Positions 28,977 through 37,951 of a stretch of DNA of 63,027 nt are shown piece after piece. The first letter of the stretch is position 1, and each line of letters begins with the position of its first letter. The stretch is taken from positions 1 through 63,027 of the forward strand of contig NZ_JASAUZ010000008.1 in NCBI RefSeq assembly GCF_030162935.1. Reading direction: 5' to 3'. This DNA comes from Comamonas halotolerans. Lineage in GTDB: Bacteria > Pseudomonadota > Gammaproteobacteria > Burkholderiales > Burkholderiaceae_C. The translations under genes and the position numbers were made by a program. The notes under the pieces were generated by a model. It was not told the DNA's origin. It saw nothing but the letters and a program-made list of their open reading frames with translations, and did no database searches.

Positions 28977-30020
28977 TTGAGTCCAGAGCAAATACAAGCA
29001 GGCATCTTGCACGGCAACGCTGCAGTGCAACGCCGAGCGATGGCCAAGGCCATCACCTTGCTGGAGTCGTCGCGCAGCGATCACCGCGAGCAGGCCGATG
29101 TCTTGCTGACAAACCTGCTGCCACACACGGGCAAAGCCTTGCGTCTGGGTATCAGCGGTGTGCCGGGAGTGGGCAAATCCACATTCATTGAAGCGCTGGG
29201 TTTGTATCTCACTGAGCGCGGTCACAGGGTGGCCGTGCTGGCGATTGATCCTTCTTCCACGGTCTCCGGCGGCTCCATCCTTGGGGACAAGACCCGCATG
29301 GAGCAGCTATCGGTCAACCCTCATGCCTATATTCGCCCCAGTCCTTCCAGTGGCACATTGGGCGGGGTTGCGGAGAAAACACGTGAAGCCATGCTGGTTT
29401 GTGAAGCTGCGGGCTACGACGTGGTGATCGTGGAGACTGTAGGCGTAGGGCAGAGCGAAATCGCAGTGCATGGCATGACCGATATGTATTGCGTGCTGCA
29501 GCTGCCCAATGCGGGCGACGATTTGCAAGCCATCAAAAAGGGTGTGATGGAGCGCGCAGACCTGGTGCTGATCAACAAAGCGGATATTGATCCGAACGCG
29601 GCGACCAGAGCGGAGGCGCAGATCACTTCAAGTTTGCGTTTGCTGGGCATGCACGGAAATCCAGAGCATGCCAGCCATAACGAGCTGTTGTGGCAGCCCA
29701 AGGTGCTGCAGCTCAGTGCCTTGAAAGCCCAGGGTGTGGACCGTTTCTGGGAGCTGGTTCAAAGCTTTCAACAAACACAAACAGGCAATGGGCGCCTTGC
29801 TTTGCGCCGTGAACAGCAGTCGCTGGCATGGATGTGGGAACGTATCGATGCAGGACTCAAACAAGCGTTCAAGCAGCATCCGCAGGTTAAAGCCTTACTC
29901 CCTCGATTCCAAACTGATGTTGCGCAAGGCGTTCTGCCAGCGAGCACCGCAGCAAGGCAGTTGCTGGCTGCGCATTTGGGTCCGCCTGTTTGCGCCAGCA
30001 ATGATGAGTCCAGGGGCTGA
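28977..30020 (+). CDS. meaB: Methylmalonyl-CoA mutase-associated GTPase MeaB
   Basis: 347 aa if translation starts at TTG 28977 (MSPEQIQAGILHGN), which has AGAGGA just upstream and follows the mutase stop by 28 nt; the longer frame overlaps the mutase end. G-domain motifs: GVPGVGKSTF near residue 61, IDPSSTVSGGSILGDKTRM, VIVETVGVGQSE and LINKADID. The protein chaperones and protects the B12 mutase using GTP. A C-terminal dimerisation helix is present. Confidence 0.93.
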   Translation: MSPEQIQAGILHGNAAVQRRAMAKAITLLESSRSDHREQADVLLTNLLPHTGKALRLGISGVPGVGKSTFIEALGLYLTERGHRVAVLAIDPSSTVSGGSILGDKTRMEQLSVNPHAYIRPSPSSGTLGGVAEKTREAMLVCEAAGYDVVIVETVGVGQSEIAVHGMTDMYCVLQLPNAGDDLQAIKKGVMERADLVLINKADIDPNAATRAEAQITSSLRLLGMHGNPEHASHNELLWQPKVLQLSALKAQGVDRFWELVQSFQQTQTGNGRLALRREQQSLAWMWERIDAGLKQAFKQHPQVKALLPRFQTDVAQGVLPASTAARQLLAAHLGPPVCASNDESRG

Positions 30021-30101
30021 AATTCCAACTGGATCCATCAATCGACATTACATGATTTACTAAGTTACCCACTCTATTTAAAGAGCATCTGAGGAAGACA
30101 T

Positions 30102-31640
30102 ATGGAACACAACAACATCCTTGCCCAGCTCGACGCCAAAAGAGATCTGGCACGCTTGGGCGGTGGTCAAAAGCGCATTGATGCGCAACACAAAAAAGGG
30201 AAGCTGACTGCCCGTGAGCGTATCGAGTTGCTGCTCGATGACGGCTCGTTTGAAGAGTGGGATATGTTCGTCGAGCATCGCTGCACCGACTTCGGCATGG
30301 AAGAGACCAAAATTCCTGGCGATGGTGTGGTAACCGGCTACGGCATGATCAATGGCCGCTTGGTGTTCGTGTTCAGCCAGGACTTCACCGTGTTTGGTGG
30401 TGCGCTGTCCGAGACGCATGCAGAGAAGATCTGCAAGGTGATGGACCAAGCCATGAAGGTCGGGGCACCTGTCATTGGGTTGAATGATTCCGGTGGTGCG
30501 CGCATTCAAGAAGGCGTTGCAAGTTTGGGTGGCTATGCCGACGTTTTCCAAAAGAACGTGCTGGCATCGGGTGTTGTGCCGCAAATCTCCATGATCATGG
30601 GGCCTTGCGCAGGTGGTGCGGTGTACTCGCCTGCCATGACCGACTTCATCTTCATGGTCAAGGACAGCTCCTATATGTTTGTGACCGGCCCAGAGGTGGT
30701 CAAGACGGTGACGCATGAAGAAGTCACCGCCGAAGAACTTGGTGGAGCCGTCACCCACACCAGCAAGAGCGGTGTGGCCGACATGGCCTTCGACAACGAT
30801 GTTGAAGCGTTGATGATGCTGCGTCGTCTGTACAACTATCTGCCGCTGAACAACAAGGAAAAGGCACCGGTGCGTGCAACGACCGACCGTGCAGATCGCG
30901 CCGATATGTCGCTGGACAGCCTTGTGCCCGAGAACGCCAACAAGCCCTACGACATGAAGGAGCTGATTCTCAAGACCGTGGACGACGGCGATTTCTTCGA
31001 GTTGCAGCCTGACTACGCCAAAAACATCATCATTGGCTTCGCCCGCATGGCAGGCCAGACCGTGGGCATCGTGGCCAACCAGCCGCTGGTGCTGGCGGGC
31101 TGCCTGGATATCAAGAGTTCCATCAAGGCCGCGCGTTTTGTGCGCTTTTGTGATGCCTTCAACATTCCCGTCATCACCTTTGTCGACGTACCAGGCTTTA
31201 TGCCTGGCACATCGCAAGAGTACGGCGGCATCATCAAGCACGGTGCCAAGCTCTTGTACGCATACGCTGAATGCACGGTGCCGAAGATTACCGTGATTAC
31301 CCGCAAGGCCTACGGTGGCGCTTATGACGTGATGGCGTCCAAACACCTGCGCGGCGACGTGAACCTGGCCTGGCCACATGCTGAAATTGCCGTGATGGGC
31401 GCCAAGGGCGCGGTGGAAATCATCTTCCGTGAAGACAAAAACGACCCCGAGAAACTGGCGGCTCGTGAAGCCGAATACAAGGCCCGCTTTGCAAATCCGT
31501 TTGTGGCCGGTGCCCGTGGCTTTATCGACGATGTGATTCAGCCGCACGAAACGCGCAAGCGCATCTGCCGTTCTTTGGAAATGCTCAAGAATAAGCAGCT
31601 CGAGAACCCATGGCGCAAGCACGGCAACATTCCGCTGTAA
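30102..31640 (+). CDS. pccB: Propionyl-CoA carboxylase beta subunit (carboxyltransferase)
   Basis: 512 aa, ATG preceded by GAGGAAG. Crotonase-like N and C carboxyltransferase domains: [23 protein letters not shown], oxyanion glycines in [12 protein letters not shown], and [24 protein letters not shown] in the second half. It transfers CO2 from biotin to propionyl-CoA. It lies 82 nt after meaB and 27 nt before the biotin-bearing alpha subunit. Confidence 0.93.
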   Translation: MEHNNILAQLDAKRDLARLGGGQKRIDAQHKKGKLTARERIELLLDDGSFEEWDMFVEHRCTDFGMEETKIPGDGVVTGYGMINGRLVFVFSQDFTVFGGALSETHAEKICKVMDQAMKVGAPVIGLNDSGGARIQEGVASLGGYADVFQKNVLASGVVPQISMIMGPCAGGAVYSPAMTDFIFMVKDSSYMFVTGPEVVKTVTHEEVTAEELGGAVTHTSKSGVADMAFDNDVEALMMLRRLYNYLPLNNKEKAPVRATTDRADRADMSLDSLVPENANKPYDMKELILKTVDDGDFFELQPDYAKNIIIGFARMAGQTVGIVANQPLVLAGCLDIKSSIKAARFVRFCDAFNIPVITFVDVPGFMPGTSQEYGGIIKHGAKLLYAYAECTVPKITVITRKAYGGAYDVMASKHLRGDVNLAWPHAEIAVMGAKGAVEIIFREDKNDPEKLAAREAEYKARFANPFVAGARGFIDDVIQPHETRKRICRSLEMLKNKQLENPWRKHGNIPL

Positions 31641-31667
31641 GAACAACAAGAACAAGGAGATAAGCAC

Positions 31668-33716
31668 ATGTTCAGCAAAATTTTGATCGCCAATCGTGGC
31701 GAAATCGCTTGCCGCGTGATTGCGACCGCCCGCAAGATGGGTATCGCCACCGTGGCTGTGTATTCTGATGCCGACAAGGAAGCCCGCCATGTGAAGCTGG
31801 CCGACGAGGCCGTGCATATTGGCCCGGCGCCAAGCCGCGAGTCGTATTTGGTGGCTGATCGCATCATTGCTGCAGCCAAGCAAACGGGCGCCCAGGCCAT
31901 TCACCCCGGCTACGGCTTTTTGAGTGAAAACGAAGCGTTCGCCAAACGCTGCGAGGAAGAGGGCATTGCCTTTATTGGCCCCAAGGCGCACTCGATTGCC
32001 GCCATGGGTGACAAGATCGCCTCCAAAAAACTGGCCAACGAAGCCAAGGTCAACACCATTCCCGGCTACAACGACCCGATTGCCGGGCCAGAACAGGCTG
32101 TGGAAATTGCCAAGAACATTGGCTATCCAGTGATGATCAAGGCTTCCGCTGGCGGCGGCGGCAAGGGCTTGCGCGTGGCTTTCAATGACAAGGAAGCATT
32201 CGATGGCTTTGCGTCCTGCCAGAATGAAGCTCGCAACAGCTTTGGTGATGACCGCATCTTCATCGAAAAGTTTGTCGAGCAGCCGCGCCACATTGAAATC
32301 CAGATTCTGGGTGACAGTCACGGCAACGTGATCTACCTGAATGAGCGTGAGTGCTCCATTCAGCGCCGTCACCAGAAGGTGATTGAAGAAGCGCCTTCAC
32401 CTTTTATTTCAGATGAAACTCGCAAAGCCATGGGTGAGCAGGCTGTGGCCCTGGCAAAGGCTGTGCAGTATCAGTCTGCAGGTACGGTGGAATTTGTGGT
32501 GGGCAAGAACCAGGACTTCTACTTCCTGGAAATGAACACCCGTCTGCAGGTGGAGCACCCTGTGACTGAGTGCATCACAGGGCTGGACTTGGTCGAACAG
32601 ATGATCCGCGTGGCAGCGGGTGAGAAGCTGAGCATCAAGCAGGAAGACGTCAAGCGCGACGGCTGGGCTATTGAGTGCCGTATCAATGCGGAGGATCCAT
32701 TCCGCAACTTCCTGCCATCCACTGGCCGTCTGGTGCGCTTCAATCCGCCAGAGCAGTCGATGTGGCAAGCAGATACCGAGCACCTGCATGGCGTGCGTGT
32801 GGATACCGGCGTGGTCGATGGGGGCGAGATTCCCATGTTCTACGACTCGATGATCGCCAAGCTCATCGTGCACGGCAAAGATCGCAACGATGCCATCGCC
32901 AAGATGCGCGAAGCACTCAACGGATTTGTGATTCGCGGCATCAGCTCTAACATTCCATTCCAGGCAGCACTGCTGGCCCATCCGAAGTTCCAGAGCGGTG
33001 ACTTCAACACGGGCTTTATCGCTGAGCACTATGCTCACGGTTTCAATGCCAGCGATGTGCCGCATGCTGATCCAGACTTCCTGGTTGCGCTGGCGGCGCA
33101 CATGAACCGCCGTTACCGCGCGCGTGCAGCCACCATCAGCGGTCAAATGCGTGGTCATGAACTGGTGGTTTCTGCCAATTACACCGTTGTCTTGCTCGGT
33201 GCAGAAGGCCAGAATCAGCACTTTGAAACCACAGTGTCTGATTTTGACTATGACAGCCGCAAGAGTACGGTGACATTGAACGGCAAAAGCTATGAGTTCC
33301 AAAGCCATAGCCCCATGCGTGAGTTGCGTCTGCAAGGCACATGCAATGGGCAGCCATTCACAGTGCAGGTGGAGCGTGGTACGCCCAAGAACCCATTGGT
33401 TTTGCGCATCACTCACAACGGCACGCAGGTGGATGCGCTGGTGCTTTCTCCGTTGGGAGCCAAACTGCACGCGTTGATGCCTTACAAGGCACCGCCAGAC
33501 ATGTCCAAATTCCTGCTTTCACCCATGCCCGGCTTGCTGGTGGATGTGGCGGTACAGCCCGGCCAAAAGGTGCAGGCAGGCGAGAAACTGGCCGTGATTG
33601 AAGCCATGAAGATGGAAAACATTCTTTTTGCTTCTCAAGACGGCGTGGTCAGCAAGGTGAGTGCTGCCAAGGGCGACTCACTGGCTGTGGATGACGTCAT
33701 CATCGAATTTGAATGA
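31668..33716 (+). CDS. pccA: Propionyl-CoA carboxylase alpha subunit (biotin carboxylase + BCCP)
   Basis: 682 aa, ATG with AAGGAG. ATP-grasp biotin carboxylase (ILIANRGEIACRVIATARKMGI, GGGGKGLR, EMNTRLQVEHPVTE) covers residues 1-450; a BT linker domain follows, and a C-terminal biotinyl domain has EAMKMEN near 645 with the biotinylated lysine. With PccB it forms methylmalonyl-CoA from propionyl-CoA. A terminator follows the gene. Confidence 0.94.
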   Translation: MFSKILIANRGEIACRVIATARKMGIATVAVYSDADKEARHVKLADEAVHIGPAPSRESYLVADRIIAAAKQTGAQAIHPGYGFLSENEAFAKRCEEEGIAFIGPKAHSIAAMGDKIASKKLANEAKVNTIPGYNDPIAGPEQAVEIAKNIGYPVMIKASAGGGGKGLRVAFNDKEAFDGFASCQNEARNSFGDDRIFIEKFVEQPRHIEIQILGDSHGNVIYLNERECSIQRRHQKVIEEAPSPFISDETRKAMGEQAVALAKAVQYQSAGTVEFVVGKNQDFYFLEMNTRLQVEHPVTECITGLDLVEQMIRVAAGEKLSIKQEDVKRDGWAIECRINAEDPFRNFLPSTGRLVRFNPPEQSMWQADTEHLHGVRVDTGVVDGGEIPMFYDSMIAKLIVHGKDRNDAIAKMREALNGFVIRGISSNIPFQAALLAHPKFQSGDFNTGFIAEHYAHGFNASDVPHADPDFLVALAAHMNRRYRARAATISGQMRGHELVVSANYTVVLLGAEGQNQHFETTVSDFDYDSRKSTVTLNGKSYEFQSHSPMRELRLQGTCNGQPFTVQVERGTPKNPLVLRITHNGTQVDALVLSPLGAKLHALMPYKAPPDMSKFLLSPMPGLLVDVAVQPGQKVQAGEKLAVIEAMKMENILFASQDGVVSKVSAAKGDSLAVDDVIIEFE

Positions 33717-33785
33717 TGTTTGCGCGTCAGTGACTTGCCACTGCACTGACACAGCTGCAGTAGCAATCCATGTCACACTGACCTG

Positions 33786-33822
33786 AAAAGCCCGCTCGGC
33801 TGTTGCGCCGGGTGGGCTTTTC
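33786..33822 (+). terminator. Rho-independent terminator after pccA
   Basis: AAAAGCCCGC...GTGGGCTTTT forms a long stem with a T run, 70 nt after the pccA stop. It closes the propionate operon. Confidence 0.85.
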
Positions 33823-33929
33823 TATCCATTGCGTGAATGCGTTTCTTCAGTCTCCTGAAACAGCGTTTCTGAGGCTTGAATGGATAACCATACACTTTCA
33901 CGTTTCATCTATCACCTCTATCAGAAAGC

Positions 33930-34733
33930 ATGGTCTCTAGTTTCAGCACCCGTCTCGTCCTTGCCCTCAGATGCCTGCTTGCGTTGGCAGGTGCTCTGCT
34001 TGTGGGGGATGCGCTGATGCTCATGGCGATAAGGCATTTCAACGTCGGCGTTGTTGTGCCAGCTGCGGTGGGGACTGCTGCTTTGCTGGTGGCATGGAAA
34101 TGGCAGTCTCTGCGTGTCTGGCGTTTGGCAAAGCCTTGGCATGAACGGGTCTGGCGCTTGGGCTGGTTGCTATTTGCCATGTGGTTGCTGAGTTTGATTT
34201 TCTTCTGGAACCATTTGCTACGTCTGGGTTTGCAACCTGCCCAGGTGCCTGCAGTGCAATCCATTGTTGTGCTGGGCAGCGGCACGCTCAACGGGCATCC
34301 CCGACCAGCGCTGGCTGCACGGCTCGAAACCGCAGCCGAGCTGGCAAAGCTGCAGCCCCATGCCTTGGTGGCCGTGTGTGGTGGTGTGGATTGGGGAGAA
34401 AAAGAGTCTGAAGCCGAGGTGATGGCCCGCTATTTGAATGAGCGCCATGGCATTGCGCTAGAGCGTTTGGTGCTGGAAAAAGAAAGCACCAGCACAGAGC
34501 TCAATCTCAAACTCAGCCGCCCCTTGCTTGCCGAGCGAGGCGTGGCAGCGGATGCACCAGTAGCCGTTGTCAGCAGTGATTTTCATCTGTTGCGAGCCTC
34601 GCGCATTGCGCAGCAGCAACAACTGAGCAGTGTCTATCCCGTCGCTGCGCCCACGCCATTGATGATTCGCTTCAACGCGTGGTTACGTGAATATTTTGCA
34701 ACCATTAGCAGCTGGCTGCTAGGTGAAATATAG
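33930..34733 (+). CDS. YdcF family membrane protein (DUF218)
   Basis: 267 aa. Three N-terminal membrane helices (about 7-32, 42-58, 72-93) precede a DUF218 domain: [67 protein letters not shown] and [15 protein letters not shown]. The family is linked to envelope metabolism (ElyC/SanA-like) and may bind nucleotide-like ligands; exact role unknown. Confidence 0.88.
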   Translation: MVSSFSTRLVLALRCLLALAGALLVGDALMLMAIRHFNVGVVVPAAVGTAALLVAWKWQSLRVWRLAKPWHERVWRLGWLLFAMWLLSLIFFWNHLLRLGLQPAQVPAVQSIVVLGSGTLNGHPRPALAARLETAAELAKLQPHALVAVCGGVDWGEKESEAEVMARYLNERHGIALERLVLEKESTSTELNLKLSRPLLAERGVAADAPVAVVSSDFHLLRASRIAQQQQLSSVYPVAAPTPLMIRFNAWLREYFATISSWLLGEI

Positions 34734-34801
34734 AAATTAGCAAACAAGCTGTGATGCGTGCCTTGGGCATGCCAACAGCAGTCAATCAAGGAGTACATTC
34801 G

Positions 34802-35266
34802 ATGAACCAACGTCCTTTTAAAGTGCTGGGTATCCAACAAGTCGCAATTGGCGGTACCGACAAGCAACGCATGAAAAAGCTGTGGGTGGATATGCTGGGT
34901 TTGGAGCAAACTGGCACCTTCCAAAGCGAGCGTGAGAATGTGGATGAAGACATTCTGGCCATGGGCAAGGGGGCGATGAAGGTAGAGGTGGACATCATGC
35001 AGCCCATGGACATCGAGAAAAAGCCTGCAGTGCACGCGACACCGCTGAATCACATTGGGCTGTGGATTGACGACTTGCCCAAAGCGGTTGAATGGTTGAC
35101 GGCACAGGGGGTGCGTTTTGCACCTGGTGGCATTCGCAAAGGTGCTGCAGGCTATGACATTACCTTTTTGCACCCCAAGAGCAACGACGAGTTTCCCATT
35201 GCCGGCGAGGGCGTTTTGATTGAACTGGTGCAGGCTCCTGCTGATGTGATCGCTGCATTGGGTTAA
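34802..35266 (+). CDS. VOC family protein, probable methylmalonyl-CoA epimerase
   Basis: 154 aa from ATG 34802 with AAGGAG. Two glyoxalase modules. The second half matches methylmalonyl-CoA epimerases well ([25 protein letters not shown] ... ITFLHPKSN ... GVLIELVQ), keeping the His and Glu metal ligands. The first ligand position, normally DH in the opening strand, reads QQ (GIQQVAIGG). The propionate operon lies just upstream and no other epimerase is visible, so it probably converts (S)- to (R)-methylmalonyl-CoA. Another VOC reaction cannot be excluded. Confidence 0.7.
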   Translation: MNQRPFKVLGIQQVAIGGTDKQRMKKLWVDMLGLEQTGTFQSERENVDEDILAMGKGAMKVEVDIMQPMDIEKKPAVHATPLNHIGLWIDDLPKAVEWLTAQGVRFAPGGIRKGAAGYDITFLHPKSNDEFPIAGEGVLIELVQAPADVIAALG

Positions 35267-35285
35267 GTCAATCCGGGAGGGCGCT

Positions 35286-35579
35286 GTGCGCTGGGTTGCC
35301 ATATTCACTGACACACCTGCCATGCTGGCCGTGCGTGCGGAGCACGGTCAGGCACATCTGGATTTTCTGGCGCAGCATCAGGGTGAGATTTTGATTGCAG
35401 GGGGCTGTCGCCACGAACCGGAAGGTGATTACATCGGAGGGCTGTGGGTGATGGAGGTTGCTAGCCGTGAACAAGCGGTGGAATTGATCTCACAAGACCC
35501 TTATTTCATTCTTGGTGCGCGTCGGTATGAGCTGCGCACTTGGGGCAAGGCCTTTGTAGGCCAGCAGGTGATGCTCTGA
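35286..35579 (+). CDS. YciI family protein
   Basis: 97 aa, GTG start with GGGAGGG upstream, 20 nt after the VOC gene. The ferredoxin-like YCII domain is clear: AIFTDTPAMLAVRAEHGQAHLDFLAQH, GGCRHEPEGDYIGGLWVMEV, ISQDPYFILGARRYELRTW. Relatives carry a conserved His-Asp pair; function is mostly unknown. Cotranscribed with the epimerase-like gene. Confidence 0.88.
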   Translation: MRWVAIFTDTPAMLAVRAEHGQAHLDFLAQHQGEILIAGGCRHEPEGDYIGGLWVMEVASREQAVELISQDPYFILGARRYELRTWGKAFVGQQVML

Positions 35580-35606
35580 GTCTTGGTCAAAGCGCAGTCA
35601 AGTGCT

Positions 35607-36695
35607 TTAACTGCTTTGCCGCACCACCAACTCGTACCCCAAATCCACTTGCTGATGGCTGGCGCTGCTGTTTTGGATCAGCTCCAGCAGCAGTTTTGCG
35701 CTTGCTGAGCCAATCGCTTTGCGAGGGGTGCGAATGGTGGTCAGCGGTGGAACCATCTGGTCACTGCCAGACAGATCGTTGAACCCGACGATGGCAACTT
35801 GCTTGGGCACCTGAATGCCTCGGCGCATAGCTTCCAGCAAGGCCCCTTGAGCGATGTCATCGTTGCAAAAGAAAATGGCATCCACCGTTGGATCCTTTTC
35901 CAGCACATGTGCCAGCAACTCCGCGCCCAGCGCCATGGATGTGGGCTGCGGCCACAGATATTCCAGGTCAGGCGTATATACACCGTGTGCTTGCAAGACA
36001 CGGCGCCAGCCGCTCGCACGTTGGCGCACACGCGCATCCAGTTGTCCTGCACAAAAAGCAATGCGCCGATAGCCACGTTGCAGCAGGTGTTCGGTCAGTT
36101 CTGCTCCAGCATCTTCCTGTGAGAAGCCGACACTCAAAGGCCCACCCGGAGGCGCCAGCTCCATCATGTGCACGCAGGGGATGCCACTTTTTTCCAGCAG
36201 TGCCTGTGCTGCAGCACTATGGTCAAAGCCAGTCAGCAAAAGTCCTGCCGGGCGCAAAGGCAAGTAAGTGTTGAGCAGCTGTTCTTCTTCTGCACGGTCG
36301 TAGTGCGTCACGCCGATCAGCGGGTGATAACCCGCAGCGAACAAGACTTTGTGGATTGCATCCAGAAGATCCACAAATAAGGCATTCGATAAGAGAGGCA
36401 CCAAAACCAGTACCTGGTTGCTTTTTTGTGAGGCCAGGGCGCGTGCAGCTGGATCTGGTACATAGCCCATGCTTTGCGCCATTTTTTGAATCTGTTGCAC
36501 CAAATCGGGATGAACCCGACGTTCACCTCGCAAAGCGCGAGAAACTGTCATGGAGCTGACACCTACGGCCTGCGCCACGTCACTCAAAGTCACCCTTCCG
36601 CTTGCACGCGATGAACGTGTTTTCTGCGGCGCTTTCCCTGTGGAAAGGGCCTGCGGAGATGGGGACAAAGCGGGGGGTACAGAGCGTTTGGGCAA
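35607..36695 (-). CDS. LacI family transcriptional regulator (gluconate regulator GntR-like)
   Basis: 362 aa. After about 33 unconserved residues comes the LacI HTH (VTLSDVAQAVGVSSMTVSRALRGERRVHPD), then the hinge with AARALASQKS and a periplasmic-binding-like ligand domain (VLVLVPLLSNALFVDLLDAI, IFFCNDDIAQGALLEAMRRG). It is divergent from gluconokinase, TRAP transporter and Entner-Doudoroff genes and two identical operator-like sites lie between, so it is probably a gluconate-responsive repressor. Confidence 0.88.
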   Translation of the reverse strand: MPKRSVPPALSPSPQALSTGKAPQKTRSSRASGRVTLSDVAQAVGVSSMTVSRALRGERRVHPDLVQQIQKMAQSMGYVPDPAARALASQKSNQVLVLVPLLSNALFVDLLDAIHKVLFAAGYHPLIGVTHYDRAEEEQLLNTYLPLRPAGLLLTGFDHSAAAQALLEKSGIPCVHMMELAPPGGPLSVGFSQEDAGAELTEHLLQRGYRRIAFCAGQLDARVRQRASGWRRVLQAHGVYTPDLEYLWPQPTSMALGAELLAHVLEKDPTVDAIFFCNDDIAQGALLEAMRRGIQVPKQVAIVGFNDLSGSDQMVPPLTTIRTPRKAIGSASAKLLLELIQNSSASHQQVDLGYELVVRQSS

Positions 36696-36733
36696 GGGAA
36701 TATCCGGGGGTAAGAAAGCTGGATTCTATTTAT

Positions 36734-36746
36734 GATAGCGCTAACC
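36734..36746. promoter_or_regulatory. LacI-type operator, site 1
   Basis: GATAGCGCTAACC with palindromic centre TAGCGCTA and the central CpG step typical of LacI-family operators. It lies 39 nt upstream of the regulator start and is repeated exactly at 36863-36875. Confidence 0.65.
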
Positions 36747-36859
36747 GAGGCCGCATAATGTCGCATTTTCAATGGTGCCGCAGTCTGCAACCTGATACTA
36801 ACTTGATGGTGCTTCAGGATTTTTGTCCCAGTCGCTGCGGCGTCTTTTTTTTCTGCTCT

Positions 36860-37405
36860 ATGGATAGCGCTAACCAATACTATTACCCATACGCTTTGGT
36901 CATCATGGGGGTTTCAGGATGCGGTAAATCCAGCGTCGCTCAGATGCTTGGGCAGCGCCTGGGGTGGACGGTCTATGAAGGTGATGTTTATCACCCGGAT
37001 AGCAATATCCGCAAGATGCAAGCAGGTGTCGCGCTGACAGATCATGACCGCCAGGGCTGGCTCTCGGATCTTGCCCGGTTGTTGTCTCAAGCCACGGTGC
37101 AAAAAGGCATGGTATTGACATGCTCGGCACTCAAGCACAAATACCGTGAGCAACTGCGCAGTGCCTTGCCTGCAGGTGCTGTGGGCTTTGTATTTTTGGA
37201 TCTCAGCTACGCAATGGCCTTGGAGCGCGTGCAATCACGGCAAGGACATTTTTTTTCGGCTGATTTGGTGGCCAACCAATTTCAGACCCTGGAACGCCCT
37301 GATGCAGAAGCGGGCGTTTTGACGGTCAATGCTTCACAGCCACTCTCCGACATTGTGCAAAGCACGACGCAGTGGCTCGATGAAGCCGCTCCGCAATCGT
37401 ATTGA
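36860..37405 (+). CDS. gntK: Gluconokinase
   Basis: 181 aa from ATG 36860. P-loop VIMGVSGCGKSSVAQMLGQRLGWTVYEGDVYHPDSNIRKMQAGVALTDHDR is, in shorter pieces, the thermoresistant gluconokinase signature; CSALKHKYREQLR and Q...LERP follow. It phosphorylates gluconate to 6-phosphogluconate for the Edd step. The start is uncertain: no ribosome site precedes 36860 and the operator overlaps it, but the next Met (36905) would remove the first beta strand. Confidence 0.9.
   Translation: MDSANQYYYPYALVIMGVSGCGKSSVAQMLGQRLGWTVYEGDVYHPDSNIRKMQAGVALTDHDRQGWLSDLARLLSQATVQKGMVLTCSALKHKYREQLRSALPAGAVGFVFLDLSYAMALERVQSRQGHFFSADLVANQFQTLERPDAEAGVLTVNASQPLSDIVQSTTQWLDEAAPQSY
36863..36875. promoter_or_regulatory. 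LacI-type operator, site 2
   Basis: A second exact copy of the 13-bp site, 129 bp from the first, overlapping the beginning of the gluconokinase frame (codons 2-6 if ATG 36860 is used). The pair could allow looping, autoregulation and control of the downstream genes. Confidence 0.65.
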
Positions 37406-37420
37406 TAGGAACTTTCAGCC

Positions 37421-37939
37421 ATGAGCTCAAAAAAGCCGCAAGTCCCGCTAACCCCGTCTAAAAACCTGCTGCAACGTGCTGCGGAGTTATTCATGGTGCT
37501 CGCGCTGGCTGGCATGGTGATTGCCGTGTTTGTCAACGTTGTGCTGCGCTATGTGTTCAATACCAGCATCGTTTCTTACGAAGAAATCTCACGGCTGCTT
37601 TTCGTATGGCTGGTCGCCGTAGGCTCCATCGTGGCCGCTTTTGAAGGCAGCCATCTGGGCTTTGATCTGCTGACTTCACGGCTCAGTCCCGGGTGGAGCA
37701 AGGTGTTCTTCTATGTCTCGCAAATGATCATCGTGGTCTGCATGTTGATGCTGGTGTGGGGATCGTGGGCCCAGGTGCAAGCGGGCATGGACAGCTTCAG
37801 CACTGTGCTGGGTTACCCGCTGGCTTTGGGGGCTGCCGCTACCTTGGTACTGGCGTTAGGCATGTTGGCTGTCAGCGTACGCAATCTTCGACGTGGTTCC
37901 GCACTGCCAGTATCGTCAGAAGCACTGGATGTCGAATAA
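37421..37939 (+). CDS. TRAP transporter small permease (DctQ type)
   Basis: 172 aa, AGGAAC site, 15 nt after gntK. Four membrane helices; family features VNVVLRYVFNTSIVSYEEISRLLFVWLVAVGS and HLGFD. It partners the large permease that starts 12 nt downstream. Context points to gluconate or a related sugar acid as substrate. Confidence 0.9.
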   Translation: MSSKKPQVPLTPSKNLLQRAAELFMVLALAGMVIAVFVNVVLRYVFNTSIVSYEEISRLLFVWLVAVGSIVAAFEGSHLGFDLLTSRLSPGWSKVFFYVSQMIIVVCMLMLVWGSWAQVQAGMDSFSTVLGYPLALGAAATLVLALGMLAVSVRNLRRGSALPVSSEALDVE

Positions 37940-37951
37940 GAAGGGCAGCAC

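Noticed and set aside
30078..32372. 764-codon open frame antisense to pccB and pccA
   Set aside because: Spans two well-supported genes and their gap; composition of a shadow frame.
36734..36875. Shared CGCTAAC string between LacI operators and the ends of the dispersed repeats
   Set aside because: Seven bases in common without the TAGCGCTA palindrome; probably coincidence.
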